DNA of 64,000 nucleotides, taken from positions 168,906 to 232,905 of the forward strand of contig CAVUYM010000022.1 in the NCBI GenBank assembly GCA_963745675.1, read 5' to 3'. Within the stretch, counting starts at the first letter, position 1, and each line of letters opens with the position of its first letter. Source of the DNA: JAUIIK01 sp963745675 (GTDB lineage: Bacteria; Chloroflexota; Chloroflexia; Thermomicrobiales; CFX8). The position numbers and the translations under genes are program-made. Shown here in pieces: positions 30,247-39,545 of the stretch. Below the pieces are notes generated by a model. The model did no database searches and was not told the origin of the DNA. It saw nothing but the letters and a program-made list of their open reading frames with translations.

Positions 30247-31756
30247 CTAGTTCGCCGCCAGGCGTTCCAGATAGGTTACGAGCGTCCGGACTGCGACGCC
30301 GGTTGCGCCCTTTGGCGTATAGCCGGTCGAAGAACCGGTCCAGGCCGCACCTGCGATATCAAGGTGCGCCCAGCGCTTGCCTTCTGCAAATTCAGAGAGG
30401 AAGAGGGCTGCCGTAATCGAGCCGCCACCACGTCCACCGGTGTTCTTCATATCCGCGATCTCGCTGTCGAGTTGAGATCGGAGCGAATCCCAGAGCGGCA
30501 TGTGCCAGAAGAGTTCTCCGGCCTCGCCTGCTGCATCGACAATGTCCTTCGCCAGATCATCGTCATTGCTGAAGACGGCCACGCTTTCCTCGCCCAGTGC
30601 GACGACTTTCGCGCCAGTGAGCGTTGCCAGATCGATCATGATCTCGGATCCGAGACCGGCGGCGTAGACCAACGCATCAGCTAGCACCAGGCGGCCCTCA
30701 GCGTCGGTGGAGATCACTTCGATGGTCTTGCCATTCATCGCTTTTAAGACGTCGCTGGGTCTGTATGCCGTGTCGCTGGGCATGTTCTCTGCGGCGGCGA
30801 TGATGCCGTGGATGGTGATTGGTAGATCCAGCTCTGCGGCGGCACGCATTGCGCCCAGGACGGCAGCCGATCCGGCCATATCGGTCTTCATTGGGACCAT
30901 CCCGGCGCCGGTCTTGAGGCTCATACCGCCGGTGTCGAAGGTGATGCCTTTGCCGACCAGTGCCACGGTCGCCTTTGACTCGCCGGATGGGCGTGTAGGT
31001 CATGCGGACCAGACGTGGGAGGTGCTCGCTGCCCTTGCCGACGGCGACAATTGCCCCGGCGCCCATCGACGCCAGTTGTTTCTCGTCGAAGACTTCATAC
31101 TCAAGTTCAACGTGACGGGCTGTTTCGCGGGCGACTTCGGCGAGCGACTCGGGATAGATCGTGTTGCCTGGTTCGAAGACCATGTCGCGGGCGAGATAGA
31201 TACCGGCTGCCATCGCCTGGCCGATGCGCACACCTTCGCTGGCTTCCGCCGTCTCTTCCCCCACAAAGATCAATCGTTCGACGTTGCCTTTGTCATCTCC
31301 GGAGCGGTAGGTCTGGAAGCCATAGAGACCCAGGAGAAAGCCTTCAGTCGCGGCTCGGTAGAGCGCGGTCTGTCCGTCACCTTCCGGCACGACGCAGGCG
31401 ACGGCCTTGCTCTTGGCGCTCTTTGCGGCCATCGCTGCCGCACCAAATGCTTGTCGCACGTCGTCATCGCTCGCACCCTCAGCGGCCAGGCCGGTGGCGA
31501 TGACGCGCTTGGCTTTCAGCTGGCCAGGCGTTGGGAGAGTAAAGGTCGAACCGGCCTTGCCGCTGAAATTGGCGTCCGCTAGCGCCGTCTTCAACGAGCC
31601 ACCTAATTCATCATCCGCCGATTGTGCGCCTGCATTCCACGCCTGTCCCTCTCCAGGGACTACTACGACGATTGAGTCGACATCAAGATCTGCAAGCGAA
31701 GATTGTGAAAATTCGATCGCTACATCTGGTTCTGAGCCACTTGCTCGTTCTGGCAT
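30247..31756 (-). CDS. pepA: Cytosol (leucyl) aminopeptidase, M17, one frameshift
   Basis: About 503 residues. M17 family di-metal aminopeptidase removing N-terminal residues from peptides. The N-terminal macro-like domain (residues about 15-170) is followed by the catalytic domain: LVGKGITFDTGGMSLKTGAGM (Lys and Asp metal ligands), MKTDMAGSAAVLGAMRA, and the family signature in EVISTDAEGRLVLADAL (usually NTDAEGRL). Then comes MIDLATLTGAKVVALG, and the C-terminal GTP/carbonate loop region ADMKNTGGRGGGSITAALFLSEF. One base is lost near 30970, splitting RMTYTP from ESKATVALVGKG. ATG 31756 follows GAGGAG. The length after repair is normal for the family. Confidence 0.92.
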
Positions 31757-32091
31757 TCGCCACTCCTCCTCGGATTATTCGTGTCCATACGTCTTATACA
31801 GAGCTTGAAGATTGTAGAGCAGGCTGAGCATTGCCGGAGTTTTTTTCGCGAATCGGTTCACACGCTGCAATAGGGTGGCAGTTGGTCTTGGCCGGCTGCT
31901 TGCCTTCGGAGGTCATCGCGATCTGGTCCGACCGTCGCAGGCATTGGGTCACTTGGAGTGGGGGATCTTTCGCGAGGCTCATCGGTTCGTATCAAAGAAG
32001 GCCTGACGACTCTACGTCGTCAGGCCCTTCAAGCGTCATGCGAGTCAGTGCCACATCCAAAAGTGCACTGAAACTGACAAGTTCGGGAGTA
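31757..32091. other. Intergenic region with one hairpin
   Basis: 335 bp between the pepA start and the stop of a minus-strand gene. Apart from the hairpin at 32000-32026 I see no protein motif, tRNA or riboswitch. A 62-codon minus frame (31794-31982) has no recognisable features. Confidence 0.4.
32000..32026 (-). terminator. Hairpin terminator
   Basis: Perfect 11-bp stem GGCCTGACGAC/GTCGTCAGGCC around TCTAC. In the minus direction it is followed by TTCTTTG, consistent with ending the hypothetical gene at 32092-32442. Confidence 0.75.
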
Positions 32092-32442
32092 TTAGTCGGC
32101 GGCTTCCGCCGATCTTTCGGCTTTTGTGCTTTCGGGAACTTCATCGTGTTTCACGACGAAGACCCCATCAAGCTCCTTCCAACACTCCGAAGGTCCAGTG
32201 ACAGCGAGGCACTTACAAACGTCATCATCGGTTCGCAATGCGAATCCCAAGGCACATCGCATTGGAACGCGTGCGCGAGGATCACGAATGCGGTACCGAA
32301 TTTTGCCGAGTGCAACACAACCGAATACGACTTCGTCTTCCGGTTGTTCCTGCCGATAGCGAATTTCGCCGCTCGGCGATTCATGTTCGGATGCGGCCTG
32401 ATTGCTAGGACGCCGTCTTCGACGACGCATCTTCGCACCCAT
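32092..32442 (-). CDS. Small basic hypothetical protein
   Basis: 116 residues from ATG 32442 (MGAKMRRRRRRPSNQA); a TTG start at 32487 is possible. After the Arg-rich start come EIRYRQEQPEDEVVFGCVALGKIRYRIRDP and a cysteine-containing segment LRTDDDVCKCLAVTGPSECWKEL, then an acidic tail. The spaced cysteines (C, CxC, C) could bind metal, but no family is recognised. A minus-strand TATAAT (32541-32546) upstream and the terminator at 32000-32026 downstream support it as a real, singly transcribed gene. Confidence 0.5.
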   Translation of the reverse strand: MGAKMRRRRRRPSNQAASEHESPSGEIRYRQEQPEDEVVFGCVALGKIRYRIRDPRARVPMRCALGFALRTDDDVCKCLAVTGPSECWKELDGVFVVKHDEVPESTKAERSAEAAD

Positions 32443-32595
32443 TCCGCGGATTCTTGCTTCCCAGCTTTCACCAGAAAGCGATTGCAAGGTTCATCGCTGA
32501 ATACAGCAATATGTGGACAGAGTTTTCTCTACCCATTGGCATTATACGCTACGCTAATTCGCGGAAATCTAGAACCGTCAAGGTTTACCAAGAGA

Positions 32596-33513
32596 ATGGA
32601 AGCGATTCTGATGGATGCCGTCGAAGCACAATTGAAAGTAGCCAAGATCATCGCTGGGGTCGATGGCAGCATGGGCGTTGCAGCCTGGCCCGTTGGTTCA
32701 GGCGAGCATGGTATCCGGGTTAATGCCGATGTCCTGTACCCCACTGCCAGTACCTTCAAGATTCCAATCCTTTACTCTCTGTACAGGATGGTGGACGAGG
32801 GGGAAACAGATCTGGACCAGCGTATCGAGATCACCGACGCACATCGCGTGCCGGGCTCCGGCGTTCTCCAGCACCTGCGCGTTGGGCTCAATCCGACGAT
32901 TTATGATCTGGCGATGTTGATGACGATTGTCTCCGACAATCAGGCCACTGACATCCTCCACCAGTACGTCGGCGTCGAGCGCTTGCACGCGGACCTGGAC
33001 GAACTGGGGCTTTCCCGTATCCGTGTGCCGCTGACCTGCCGCGAATTGCTCTACTCCATTGTTGGAATGGATGTCTCCAATCCCGATCACACCTACGAGA
33101 TGTTCAGAAAGCGCGCTCGTGCCGGAGAGTATGACCGCAACGGCCTCGGCTGGGATGACAGCGAAGGCTCGGGCAACGACCTGACCCCGCCGGACCAGAT
33201 GTCACAGCTCTGCGAACTGATCGAACAGGGCGTTGGGCTGAGCGAGACGGCGCGCGAGGGTGTGCTGGACACGATGAAGCGTCAGACGTTGAATTCCCGC
33301 ATCCCGGCCGGGGTGCCAGAGGGCATCGATATTGCCCATAAGACCGGCTCGTTACGCGGTGTTCGTAACGATGCCGGCATCGTCTACTCGGAGAAGCCCT
33401 ACGTCATTTCCATATTCTCGAAGCAGCTACAGGACGAAGATGCCGCCGGACGAGCGATCGTCGAGATCTCTCGGACGATCTGGCAGGCGCTTGGCGATAA
33501 GGAGACTGCATGA
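32596..33513 (+). CDS. Class A beta-lactamase-like serine hydrolase
   Basis: About 305 residues. All three serine penicillin-recognising motifs are present in order: SxxK in TASTFKIPIL, SDN in MTIVSDNQATDIL, and KTG in IDIAHKTGSLRGVRNDAGIVY. Also PDQMSQLCELIEQG, as in class A enzymes. No signal peptide is visible from either candidate start (ATG 32596, or ATG 32611 with GGAAG upstream), unlike periplasmic beta-lactamases, so a cytoplasmic amidase or esterase role is possible. Its TGA stop overlaps the ATG of the next gene by four bases, so the two are translationally coupled. The same frame stays open upstream to 31831, but that part has no coding character. Confidence 0.8.
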   Translation: MEAILMDAVEAQLKVAKIIAGVDGSMGVAAWPVGSGEHGIRVNADVLYPTASTFKIPILYSLYRMVDEGETDLDQRIEITDAHRVPGSGVLQHLRVGLNPTIYDLAMLMTIVSDNQATDILHQYVGVERLHADLDELGLSRIRVPLTCRELLYSIVGMDVSNPDHTYEMFRKRARAGEYDRNGLGWDDSEGSGNDLTPPDQMSQLCELIEQGVGLSETAREGVLDTMKRQTLNSRIPAGVPEGIDIAHKTGSLRGVRNDAGIVYSEKPYVISIFSKQLQDEDAAGRAIVEISRTIWQALGDKETA

Positions 33514-34706
33514 GCGAGCCGACTGGACCACTGAAGGGCATCAGGGTCGTCGATCTAACGCGGGTCATGGCAGGTCCCTACGCAACGTTAATGCTCGGTG
33601 ATATGGGCGCTGACGTCATCAAGATCGAGCGTCCCGGCGCTGGCGATGATACCCGCGCCTGGGGGCCGCCGTGGGTCGAGCAGGAGGGCGCGCCGCGCGA
33701 GTCCGGCTATTTTCTTTCGGTCAACCGCAACAAGCGCTCGATCTCCCTCGATCTGAAATCGGACGAGGGCCAGGAGGTGCTCTGGAAGCTGATCGAGAGC
33801 GCCGATGTGCTGGTCGAGAACTTCTCGCCGGGCACAATGGGACGCCTCGGCTTCGACGCCGAAACGGTCATGGCTCGCAAACCGGATCTGGTCTATTGCT
33901 CGATCTCCGGTTTCGGCCAGACCGGACCGGGCCACGACCGCACCGCTTACGATCTGATCATCCAGGGCATGAGCGGCATGATGAGCGTCACCGGTCCGCC
34001 GGGCCAGCCGACGAAGATGGGCGTCCCGATAGCAGACATCGCGGCAGGTATGTGGGCCGCCTACGCCGTCGTCTCGGCGCTCTTCCACCGCGAGCGCACC
34101 GGCGAGGGGCAAGTCATTGACACGACGATGCTCGGCGGCCAGGTGGCGTTGCTGACCTTCCAGGCGGCGATCTACTTTGCAACCGGCGAAGTCCCGGAAA
34201 TGACATGGAACGCTCATCCAATCGTCGCGCCCTACCAGACCTTCCCGACCCGCGACGGGCACGTCAACATCGCCATCGGCAACGACCGCTTCTGGCACTC
34301 ATTTACCCGTGTGATGGGACTGGATGAGTATCGTGATGACCCGCGCTTCGTCGATAACGAGGGCCGGATAACGAATCTACCCGAGCTTGAGAAGATCATC
34401 GAAAAGCGCTTCGAGAGCCTCGATACTGCCGAAGTCGTCAGAATGCTCGAAGAGGCTGGCGCACCAAGCGCGCCGATCCTGACCGTCCCGGAAGTCTTCG
34501 CCGACGCTCAGGCTCAGCATCTCGGTCTCGAACGCAAAGTCGAGCACGCGACGCTCGGCGAGATCTCAACGACCGGCTTCCCCTTCAGCATGTCCAAGAC
34601 TGACCCGAGCGCCCACCTTCCGCCACCGCTTCTCGGCCAGCACACTGAAGAGATCTTACGAGAGCTTGGTTACGACGATGACATGATCGAGCGGGTTACC
34701 GGGTAG
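33510..34706 (+). CDS. CaiB/BaiF family CoA-transferase (class III)
   Basis: 398 residues, intact. Moves CoA between carboxylic acids through an aspartyl intermediate. Hallmarks: LKGIRVVDLTRVMAGPYATLMLGDMGADVIKIERPG at the N-terminus, SVNRNKRSISLDLKS, VLVENFSPGTMGRLG, YCSISGFGQTGPGHDRTAYD, and the probable catalytic Asp in MGVPIADIAAGMWAA. The C-terminal half (PYQTFPTRDGHVNIAIGNDRFW ... PLLGQHTEEILRELGY) is also standard. The substrate acid is unknown. It forms an ATGA overlap with the beta-lactamase-like gene upstream, suggesting a common pathway, perhaps of an acid released by that hydrolase; this is speculation. A 135-bp inverted-repeat element follows. Confidence 0.92.
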   Translation: MSEPTGPLKGIRVVDLTRVMAGPYATLMLGDMGADVIKIERPGAGDDTRAWGPPWVEQEGAPRESGYFLSVNRNKRSISLDLKSDEGQEVLWKLIESADVLVENFSPGTMGRLGFDAETVMARKPDLVYCSISGFGQTGPGHDRTAYDLIIQGMSGMMSVTGPPGQPTKMGVPIADIAAGMWAAYAVVSALFHRERTGEGQVIDTTMLGGQVALLTFQAAIYFATGEVPEMTWNAHPIVAPYQTFPTRDGHVNIAIGNDRFWHSFTRVMGLDEYRDDPRFVDNEGRITNLPELEKIIEKRFESLDTAEVVRMLEEAGAPSAPILTVPEVFADAQAQHLGLERKVEHATLGEISTTGFPFSMSKTDPSAHLPPPLLGQHTEEILRELGYDDDMIERVTG

Positions 34707-34722
34707 ACTCTCCATCGCCCTC

Positions 34723-34857
34723 TGTACCGGCAATGCGATGCATTGCCCTGCAATGGGCGCTCAATCTTTTCCGGGTGCGCAACACGCATGCGCTCATTTG
34801 TTCCCGGCCCGTATATGCTCGCATTCAAGTGTGGCAATGCATCGCATTGCCGGTACA
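34723..34857. repeat. 135-bp foldback element with 25-bp perfect terminal inverted repeats
   Basis: The 25 bases 34723-34747 (starting TGTACCGGCAATGCGATG) are the exact reverse complement of 34833-34857. Each arm is itself nearly palindromic (GGCAATG cgatg CATTGCC). It sits in the gap between two convergent genes (stops at 34706 and 34884). It has no coding capacity. It could be a MITE-like element, a REP-type structure or an elaborate bidirectional terminator. Confidence 0.75.
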
Positions 34858-34883
34858 CAGGTGGCTGGGCGCGCACGCTACGT

Positions 34884-35665
34884 CTATCGAAACTTGACAT
34901 CCCGGTTGACGTCCTTGTAGAGCAGGTAGGACGACTCACCCCAGCCGGTGCAGAAGTAGAACTGCGGGCAGTAGGCGGCCATCCAGATGAAGTCGTGCGC
35001 CTGGACTTCGTGGATGTCGCCAGCGAGAACATAGAGCCCCTGACCGTCAAGCATGTAGAGGCCGTGCTCCATGATGTGCGTTTCGACGCAGGGGAAGTAA
35101 TTGCCCGGTTCGAACGCGAGGATGTTGATGTGCATATCGAATGCGATGTCGTCGGTAGGCAGGAAATATTGCCAGTAGCGTCCGTCCGTATGTGGGCGGT
35201 GCTTTTCGGTCGTATCGCGGTGACCGACGATGGGATCAGGTACTGGAACATCGATCATCTCATACGGCCGTTTGATCCAGATAAGTCGTGATAGCTCATC
35301 GCCATTTGCGATTGTGTAGTGGTGTCCAGCTGGAACGTAGCAGAATCCGCCCGGTGTCAGTTCGTGGTGCGTCTCGTCAATCACAAGATCCAGGTCGCCA
35401 CTCAACAGGTAGAAGAAATGCTCCAGCCCATCGTGGCGCTGTCCGTCAGTGCCGCCGCCCGGCTCGATCTCAAGCAGGACTTGGGCAAAGCGTGCGCCCA
35501 TCTCGGGCGATGTCTGGAAAAACTACCGATGTATCTCTGAATCCCGGTAATTTGCTGGACGGGATCCCTTCCGGTGGCATCACCGAATATTGAGGCGTCA
35601 CGACTCCTCGGTTGTGGGCGAATACCCCGAACGGCAGTGCAGTTCTGTCCTGTGCGCTTTTCCAT
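34884..35665 (-). CDS. allE: (S)-ureidoglycine aminohydrolase-like bicupin, frameshifted
   Basis: About 260 residues. Mn-dependent cupin that removes ammonia from (S)-ureidoglycine in allantoin breakdown. ATG 35665 follows AAAGGA. After a likely indel near 35637, the frame reads TALPFGVFAHNRGVVTPQYSVMPPEGIPSS, matching the family's N-terminus. A second break near 35510 leads into SPEMGARFAQVLLEIEPGG. Two cupin domains follow: DGLEHFFYLLSGDLDLVID ... GGFCYVPAGHHYTIANG and the second with FDMHINILAFEPGNYFPCVETHIMEHGLYMLDGQGLYVL (Glu and His metal ligands). It ends QFYFCTGWGESSYLLYKDVNRD. No other allantoin genes are in the window. Confidence 0.82.
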
Positions 35666-35755
35666 AGTGTCCTTTGATCCTCTTCATAGTCACGCTAAAG
35701 AACATAGCCTAGCGCAATTCCGGTGATGGATTGAGCGTGCGGAGCAGAGCGGAAG

Positions 35756-37315
35756 CTAGGGCAATGGAAACAGGCGGTAGATGTTCGCACCTTCCTCACC
35801 TGGTTCCCAGTTACCAACAATCGAAAGATCCGTCGCACTTGCAACGATGACTTTGGGACCGGATTCCGTCGAGACCTGAACATAGACGTAGTCGTCGGTG
35901 ACGATCATGGAATCTCGCCCTCGCAGAGGGCGTCCGGGCAGCTCCAGTTCCGCTACTCTATGGCCCGTCTGGATATCCAGCAAGCGCAGAAAATGACTGT
36001 CGTTTTCCGGGTGATCGTCTATGAAGTAGATCTCAGAGGTACTGTGGACAACCAGATTGCGTCCATCCGACGAACGAGCCAGGCCGACGACACCGCCGAC
36101 GCTCGACTGCCAACGCTGCTCACCGGTTCGAGTATCGACGAGCCAGACATGGTACTGAGCAGCCTCTAGCAGCTCCTGGCGATTCGGCGTCAACAGCTCG
36201 TATGTGTTTGCTACCGCCAGCGCGTGCTGGTCTTCCAACTCGACAATGAAACCGTAGAGGATGCCGCGGGCCGCTGCCGAAGCGGTCTGTACCAACCAGC
36301 CTGCCAGACGGTCGATCCAGGATGCACCCTGATCGAAGGTGAACTGGTTCTGAACGGTGCCTGTGTCAAGATCGACCACAACAGCAGTTGGCGAATAGGC
36401 TCCGGCGACATACAAGCGAGTTCCATCAGCGCTCCAGGCCAATCCGGGCGTGTAGAGATCGACCGGGAAATTGTCCCGTGTCGCATCTTGAACCGGCACG
36501 GCCCCAGCCGCCACACCATCCAGTACCACTGTGCGCGGCTCTTCCTTGCCGTCGAGGTCGATGATGAGCACCTGTGCTTCGCTAGCACTGAAATCTCCCA
36601 GGACGGAATTGCCGCCCGGTATGTCGAGATCCTGGTGAACTGTGGTTCCGAAGGCGAAGAGTTTGAGATCGTCCGCCGCAACACGGTAGTCGAGCGCGAG
36701 GAAGTCTCGTGGCAACACCGAAACCAGGGACTGAGATGCACTCGCGATGTCGTAGCGCATGACCGACCACTGACTATTACCGGAGGCGTGCATCGTCCAG
36801 TAGAAGGACTGGCCGTTCTCATCAAATTTCGGCTGGGCCGCGTTAGTGTATCCGGTTGCTACAGGCCAATCTGTGATCGTGGTATTCGTCCATCCGACGA
36901 GGTCAACCAGATTCAGAACGACGTGGCTACCAGATTCGCCATCTCCCGGTGGATGCGCGACGACGATGAGCATCGTTCCATCCGGACTCACCGCCTGTTC
37001 GAGATACCCTCCAGTATCGCTGGTGATGAACTCGATGGGCTCGTATCCTGCCAGCGGTTCCAGGGTTACCGGATCGACCGGTTGAAGCAACTTGCGGCTG
37101 TCGCGCTCATCGGCACCGGTCCAGAGTGCAAGCAGTGCGAACGGCGATGCAGGCTTGACTTCTGGCTGCGTCATGGCATTGGCATCGTGGAGACTACCAT
37201 CAGTGTCCGAACCTGCAGATAGCGAGCCAAGGCCTATCACAGAGCCGCTGATCAGTATGAACATCGCCATAACGCTTGTTGATAACTTCCTGGAAGCAGA
37301 TCTCTTTGTAGACAT
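35756..37315 (-). CDS. Exported beta-propeller protein of unknown role
   Basis: About 519 residues from ATG 37315 (MSTKRSASRKLSTSVMAMFILISGSVIGLGSLSAG), an export signal or N-terminal membrane anchor. The rest reads as WD40/YVTN-like blades: LEQAVSPDGTMLIVVAH, GLAWSADGTRLYVAGAYSPTAVVVDLDTGTVQNQ, YHVWLVDTRTGEQRWQSSV, ARSSDGRNLVVHSTSEIYFID, and LRLLDIQTGHRVAELELPG. There is no enzyme motif. Similar single-copy exported propellers are common in Chloroflexota. The gene is intact and lies between the aminohydrolase and serA, all on the minus strand but with gaps of 70-90 bp. Confidence 0.72.
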   Translation of the reverse strand: MSTKRSASRKLSTSVMAMFILISGSVIGLGSLSAGSDTDGSLHDANAMTQPEVKPASPFALLALWTGADERDSRKLLQPVDPVTLEPLAGYEPIEFITSDTGGYLEQAVSPDGTMLIVVAHPPGDGESGSHVVLNLVDLVGWTNTTITDWPVATGYTNAAQPKFDENGQSFYWTMHASGNSQWSVMRYDIASASQSLVSVLPRDFLALDYRVAADDLKLFAFGTTVHQDLDIPGGNSVLGDFSASEAQVLIIDLDGKEEPRTVVLDGVAAGAVPVQDATRDNFPVDLYTPGLAWSADGTRLYVAGAYSPTAVVVDLDTGTVQNQFTFDQGASWIDRLAGWLVQTASAAARGILYGFIVELEDQHALAVANTYELLTPNRQELLEAAQYHVWLVDTRTGEQRWQSSVGGVVGLARSSDGRNLVVHSTSEIYFIDDHPENDSHFLRLLDIQTGHRVAELELPGRPLRGRDSMIVTDDYVYVQVSTESGPKVIVASATDLSIVGNWEPGEEGANIYRLFPLP

Positions 37316-37386
37316 GTTCCCATGATCCAACTGGATGCTAAGAAATTCAAGCGGAAGGATTTGGAAAACGCTCGCGCAGGATGCTC

Positions 37387-38997
37387 CTAGTCGCCTCCGC
37401 CAGGCAGGGAGACGACGTAGGCGTTGTCGATGTCGAGGGTGGTTTTGATTTCGTCGAGGAGTTCGTCGCTGATGGCGTCGTCGACGTTGAGGACCATCAA
37501 CGCCTCGCCACCGATATTGTGACGTCCAAGCTGCATTCCGGCGATGTTGACGCCGTGACGGCCGAGGATCGTGCCGACGCGGCCAACGACGCCGGGCACG
37601 TCGCGGTGGTGAGTTATCAAGACATCACCAGCCAATGGGTGGCCGAGGGAGAATCGGTCGACCTCGTAGATGCCGACGTCGTTGCCGGACCAGCGGATCG
37701 TGACGTGGTGTGTGTCGTCGTTGCGTACTTCGAACTCGAACTCGACATCCGCGCCATCCGGGACATTGAAACGGGCCAAATGCTGCTCGATCTTCAGTTC
37801 GCTGGCGATCATGCGGGCATTGACTGGCGAGACGCGCGCCTCGGACCACTGGTCCAGACCGGCTGCCAGCGCGGCGCTGAAGACGAGCTCGTAGACCTCG
37901 TCCGAAAGATTTCCGCGGGCGGACATAGCGAATGACGCCGGGAGGTTGGGTTCGAGCACGCTCAGTAGATGTCCGGCGGCAGTGGCAGCCCGGCCGAGTT
38001 TCCGGGATGCGTCGGGTTCGATCTGAACGGCCGGGAGATTGACCGCATTCGGAACCGCCTCGCCGCGCAGAGCCGCCAGCACAGAATGGCTGATCATCTG
38101 CCCGACGGCGGCCAGTGCTTCGTTGCTGCTGCCGCCAAGGTGAGGGGTCAACACGACGTTTGTGCGGCCCCAGAGAGGGCTGGAGAGCAGCGGTTCTTCT
38201 GGGAAGACATCGACGCCCGCACCAGCGATCCTGCCCTCGTCGAGCGCCTCCGCCAGTGCCTCGTGGTCGACGACCTCGCCGCGGGCCGCGTTGATGACAA
38301 TCGCGCCAGGCTTGAGCTGGCCGATTGCCTCGGACGAGAGGTAGTGATAAGTCTCTTCCGTCAAGGGTACATGGTAGGTGACGATGTCGCTGGTCCCGAG
38401 AAGCTCCGGGTAACTCACGCGCTCGATCTCAGCGTCGCGGAAGATCTCGGCGCTGACATAGGGGTCGTGGGCGACGATGTGGCAGCCGAAGGCTTTCAGT
38501 CGGTGTGCGACGACGCGCCCGACGCGACCAAGCCCAACTATTCCGACCGTTTTGCCACGCAAATCGAAGAGTTTGAAGCTCTTGCGTTCCCATTTTCCGG
38601 CATGCATAGAGGCATTGGCCGCCGGCAGTTGCCGGGCGACGGAGAGCATCAGCGCTATCGTGTGCTCACCTGCCGAGTAGCGATTTGCGCCGGGAGCATT
38701 GAGGACGATGATTCCTGCCTCGGTCGCGGCGTCGACATCGACATTGTCGATGCCAACTCCGGCACGCGCTACGACGCGCAGTTTCGGTGCCTGGGCAATC
38801 AACTCGGCAGTGACCTGGGTCTCGCTGCGTACCACGAGAGCGTCGGCTCTCTGGACCGCTTCGAACAAGGCGACAACATCGGTTCCGTCGACATCGATGA
38901 TGCGAGCTTGTTGTGCGAGCACATGGCGGGCGCTGTCATCGATCACGTCGCTGACGACGATCGTCAGTTGGTTGGTTGCTTCGGAAGAATCAGACAC
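37387..38997 (-). CDS. serA: D-3-phosphoglycerate dehydrogenase (long form, ACT domain)
   Basis: 536 residues, intact. First step of serine synthesis: oxidises 3-phosphoglycerate with NAD. Substrate domain (VVSDVIDDSARHVLAQQ, VVRSETQVTAELIAQAPKLRVVARAGVGIDNVD), NAD-binding motif VGIVGLGRVGRVVAHRLKAFG, catalytic region ARGEVVDHEALAEAL, and catalytic His in VVLTPHLGGSSNEA. The intervening allosteric domain (about 320-450) and a C-terminal ACT domain (DVLITHHRDVPGVVGRVGTILGRHGVNIAGMQLGR) allow serine feedback, as in the Mycobacterium-type enzyme. Its start overlaps the stop of the upstream HAD gene by 8 bp, so the two are co-transcribed. Confidence 0.95.
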   Translation of the reverse strand: MSDSSEATNQLTIVVSDVIDDSARHVLAQQARIIDVDGTDVVALFEAVQRADALVVRSETQVTAELIAQAPKLRVVARAGVGIDNVDVDAATEAGIIVLNAPGANRYSAGEHTIALMLSVARQLPAANASMHAGKWERKSFKLFDLRGKTVGIVGLGRVGRVVAHRLKAFGCHIVAHDPYVSAEIFRDAEIERVSYPELLGTSDIVTYHVPLTEETYHYLSSEAIGQLKPGAIVINAARGEVVDHEALAEALDEGRIAGAGVDVFPEEPLLSSPLWGRTNVVLTPHLGGSSNEALAAVGQMISHSVLAALRGEAVPNAVNLPAVQIEPDASRKLGRAATAAGHLLSVLEPNLPASFAMSARGNLSDEVYELVFSAALAAGLDQWSEARVSPVNARMIASELKIEQHLARFNVPDGADVEFEFEVRNDDTHHVTIRWSGNDVGIYEVDRFSLGHPLAGDVLITHHRDVPGVVGRVGTILGRHGVNIAGMQLGRHNIGGEALMVLNVDDAISDELLDEIKTTLDIDNAYVVSLPGGGD

Positions 38998-39531
38998 GAT
39001 GCTGTTCGATCTCTCTCATGACGGCGCTCAGGTCCGGGAGCTGGCGAATATCGGCGCTCAGTTGCGCGTCATTCTCTAACGTCAGGAGAATCGGAATTAT
39101 GCCTGCCGCTGCATAGTCGGCGGCATGGCGAGGGCTGTCCTCAACCGCGATCATGACTCCGGCCGAGTGTGCAACATCGACTTTGTGAGGATCGAAGACG
39201 AGGTTGCAACGAGCCAGGCCATGTTGTTCCAGCCAGCGTTCCGTCATCGCCTTTGACGACTCGGGCCGGGCGGTGATGATATGCACGTTGGCCGCGCCGA
39301 CGAGGTCGCAAAGACTTTAAGGAATTGCTGAGCATTGGTAGCGGGTCGGAGCTGCGAGGCTGGGCCATCATCGCTGTAGACCCATCTGCGAACCTCGTCA
39401 CTGACACCGTAGCCAGCAGAATCGACAAATACAGTGTCGGGGAAATCGAGCCCGAAGCGGTCATTCGCCGCCCGTGCCAGCGGCGCGAGCGGCCCAGTCA
39501 GAACTCCATCGATGTCGACCGCAATCCGCAA
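38990..39531 (-). CDS. HAD-superfamily phosphatase (5'-nucleotidase-like), one frameshift
   Basis: About 180 residues. The start (MRIAVDIDGVLTGPLAPLARAAND) carries the HAD nucleophile motif DxDGV/T. A one-base break near 39300 joins QQFLKVF to LVGAANVHIITARPESSKAMTERWLEQHG, which contains HAD motif II (ITARP, Thr). Motif IV is in VMIAVEDSPRHAADYAAAG. The short cap and TARP...E pattern resemble NT5C-type 5'(3')-deoxyribonucleotidases and uncharacterised 5'-nucleotidases. Overlap with serA by 8 bp suggests coupling; a phosphoserine phosphatase role is tempting given serA next door, but the motifs do not specifically support it. Confidence 0.8.
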
Positions 39532-39545
39532 GCCACGATCCGTTC

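Noticed and set aside
31831..32595. A 255-codon N-terminal extension of the beta-lactamase-like protein
   Set aside because: The extension crosses a terminator hairpin and an opposing gene, has no family similarity, and the conserved protein begins at 32596 or 32611.
36224..37222. A 332-codon + strand frame opposite the exported propeller gene
   Set aside because: No motif or signal, and it lies wholly inside a coherent minus-strand gene.
37969..39021. A 350-codon + strand frame opposite serA
   Set aside because: serA is complete and well conserved on the minus strand; the + frame is a shadow of it.
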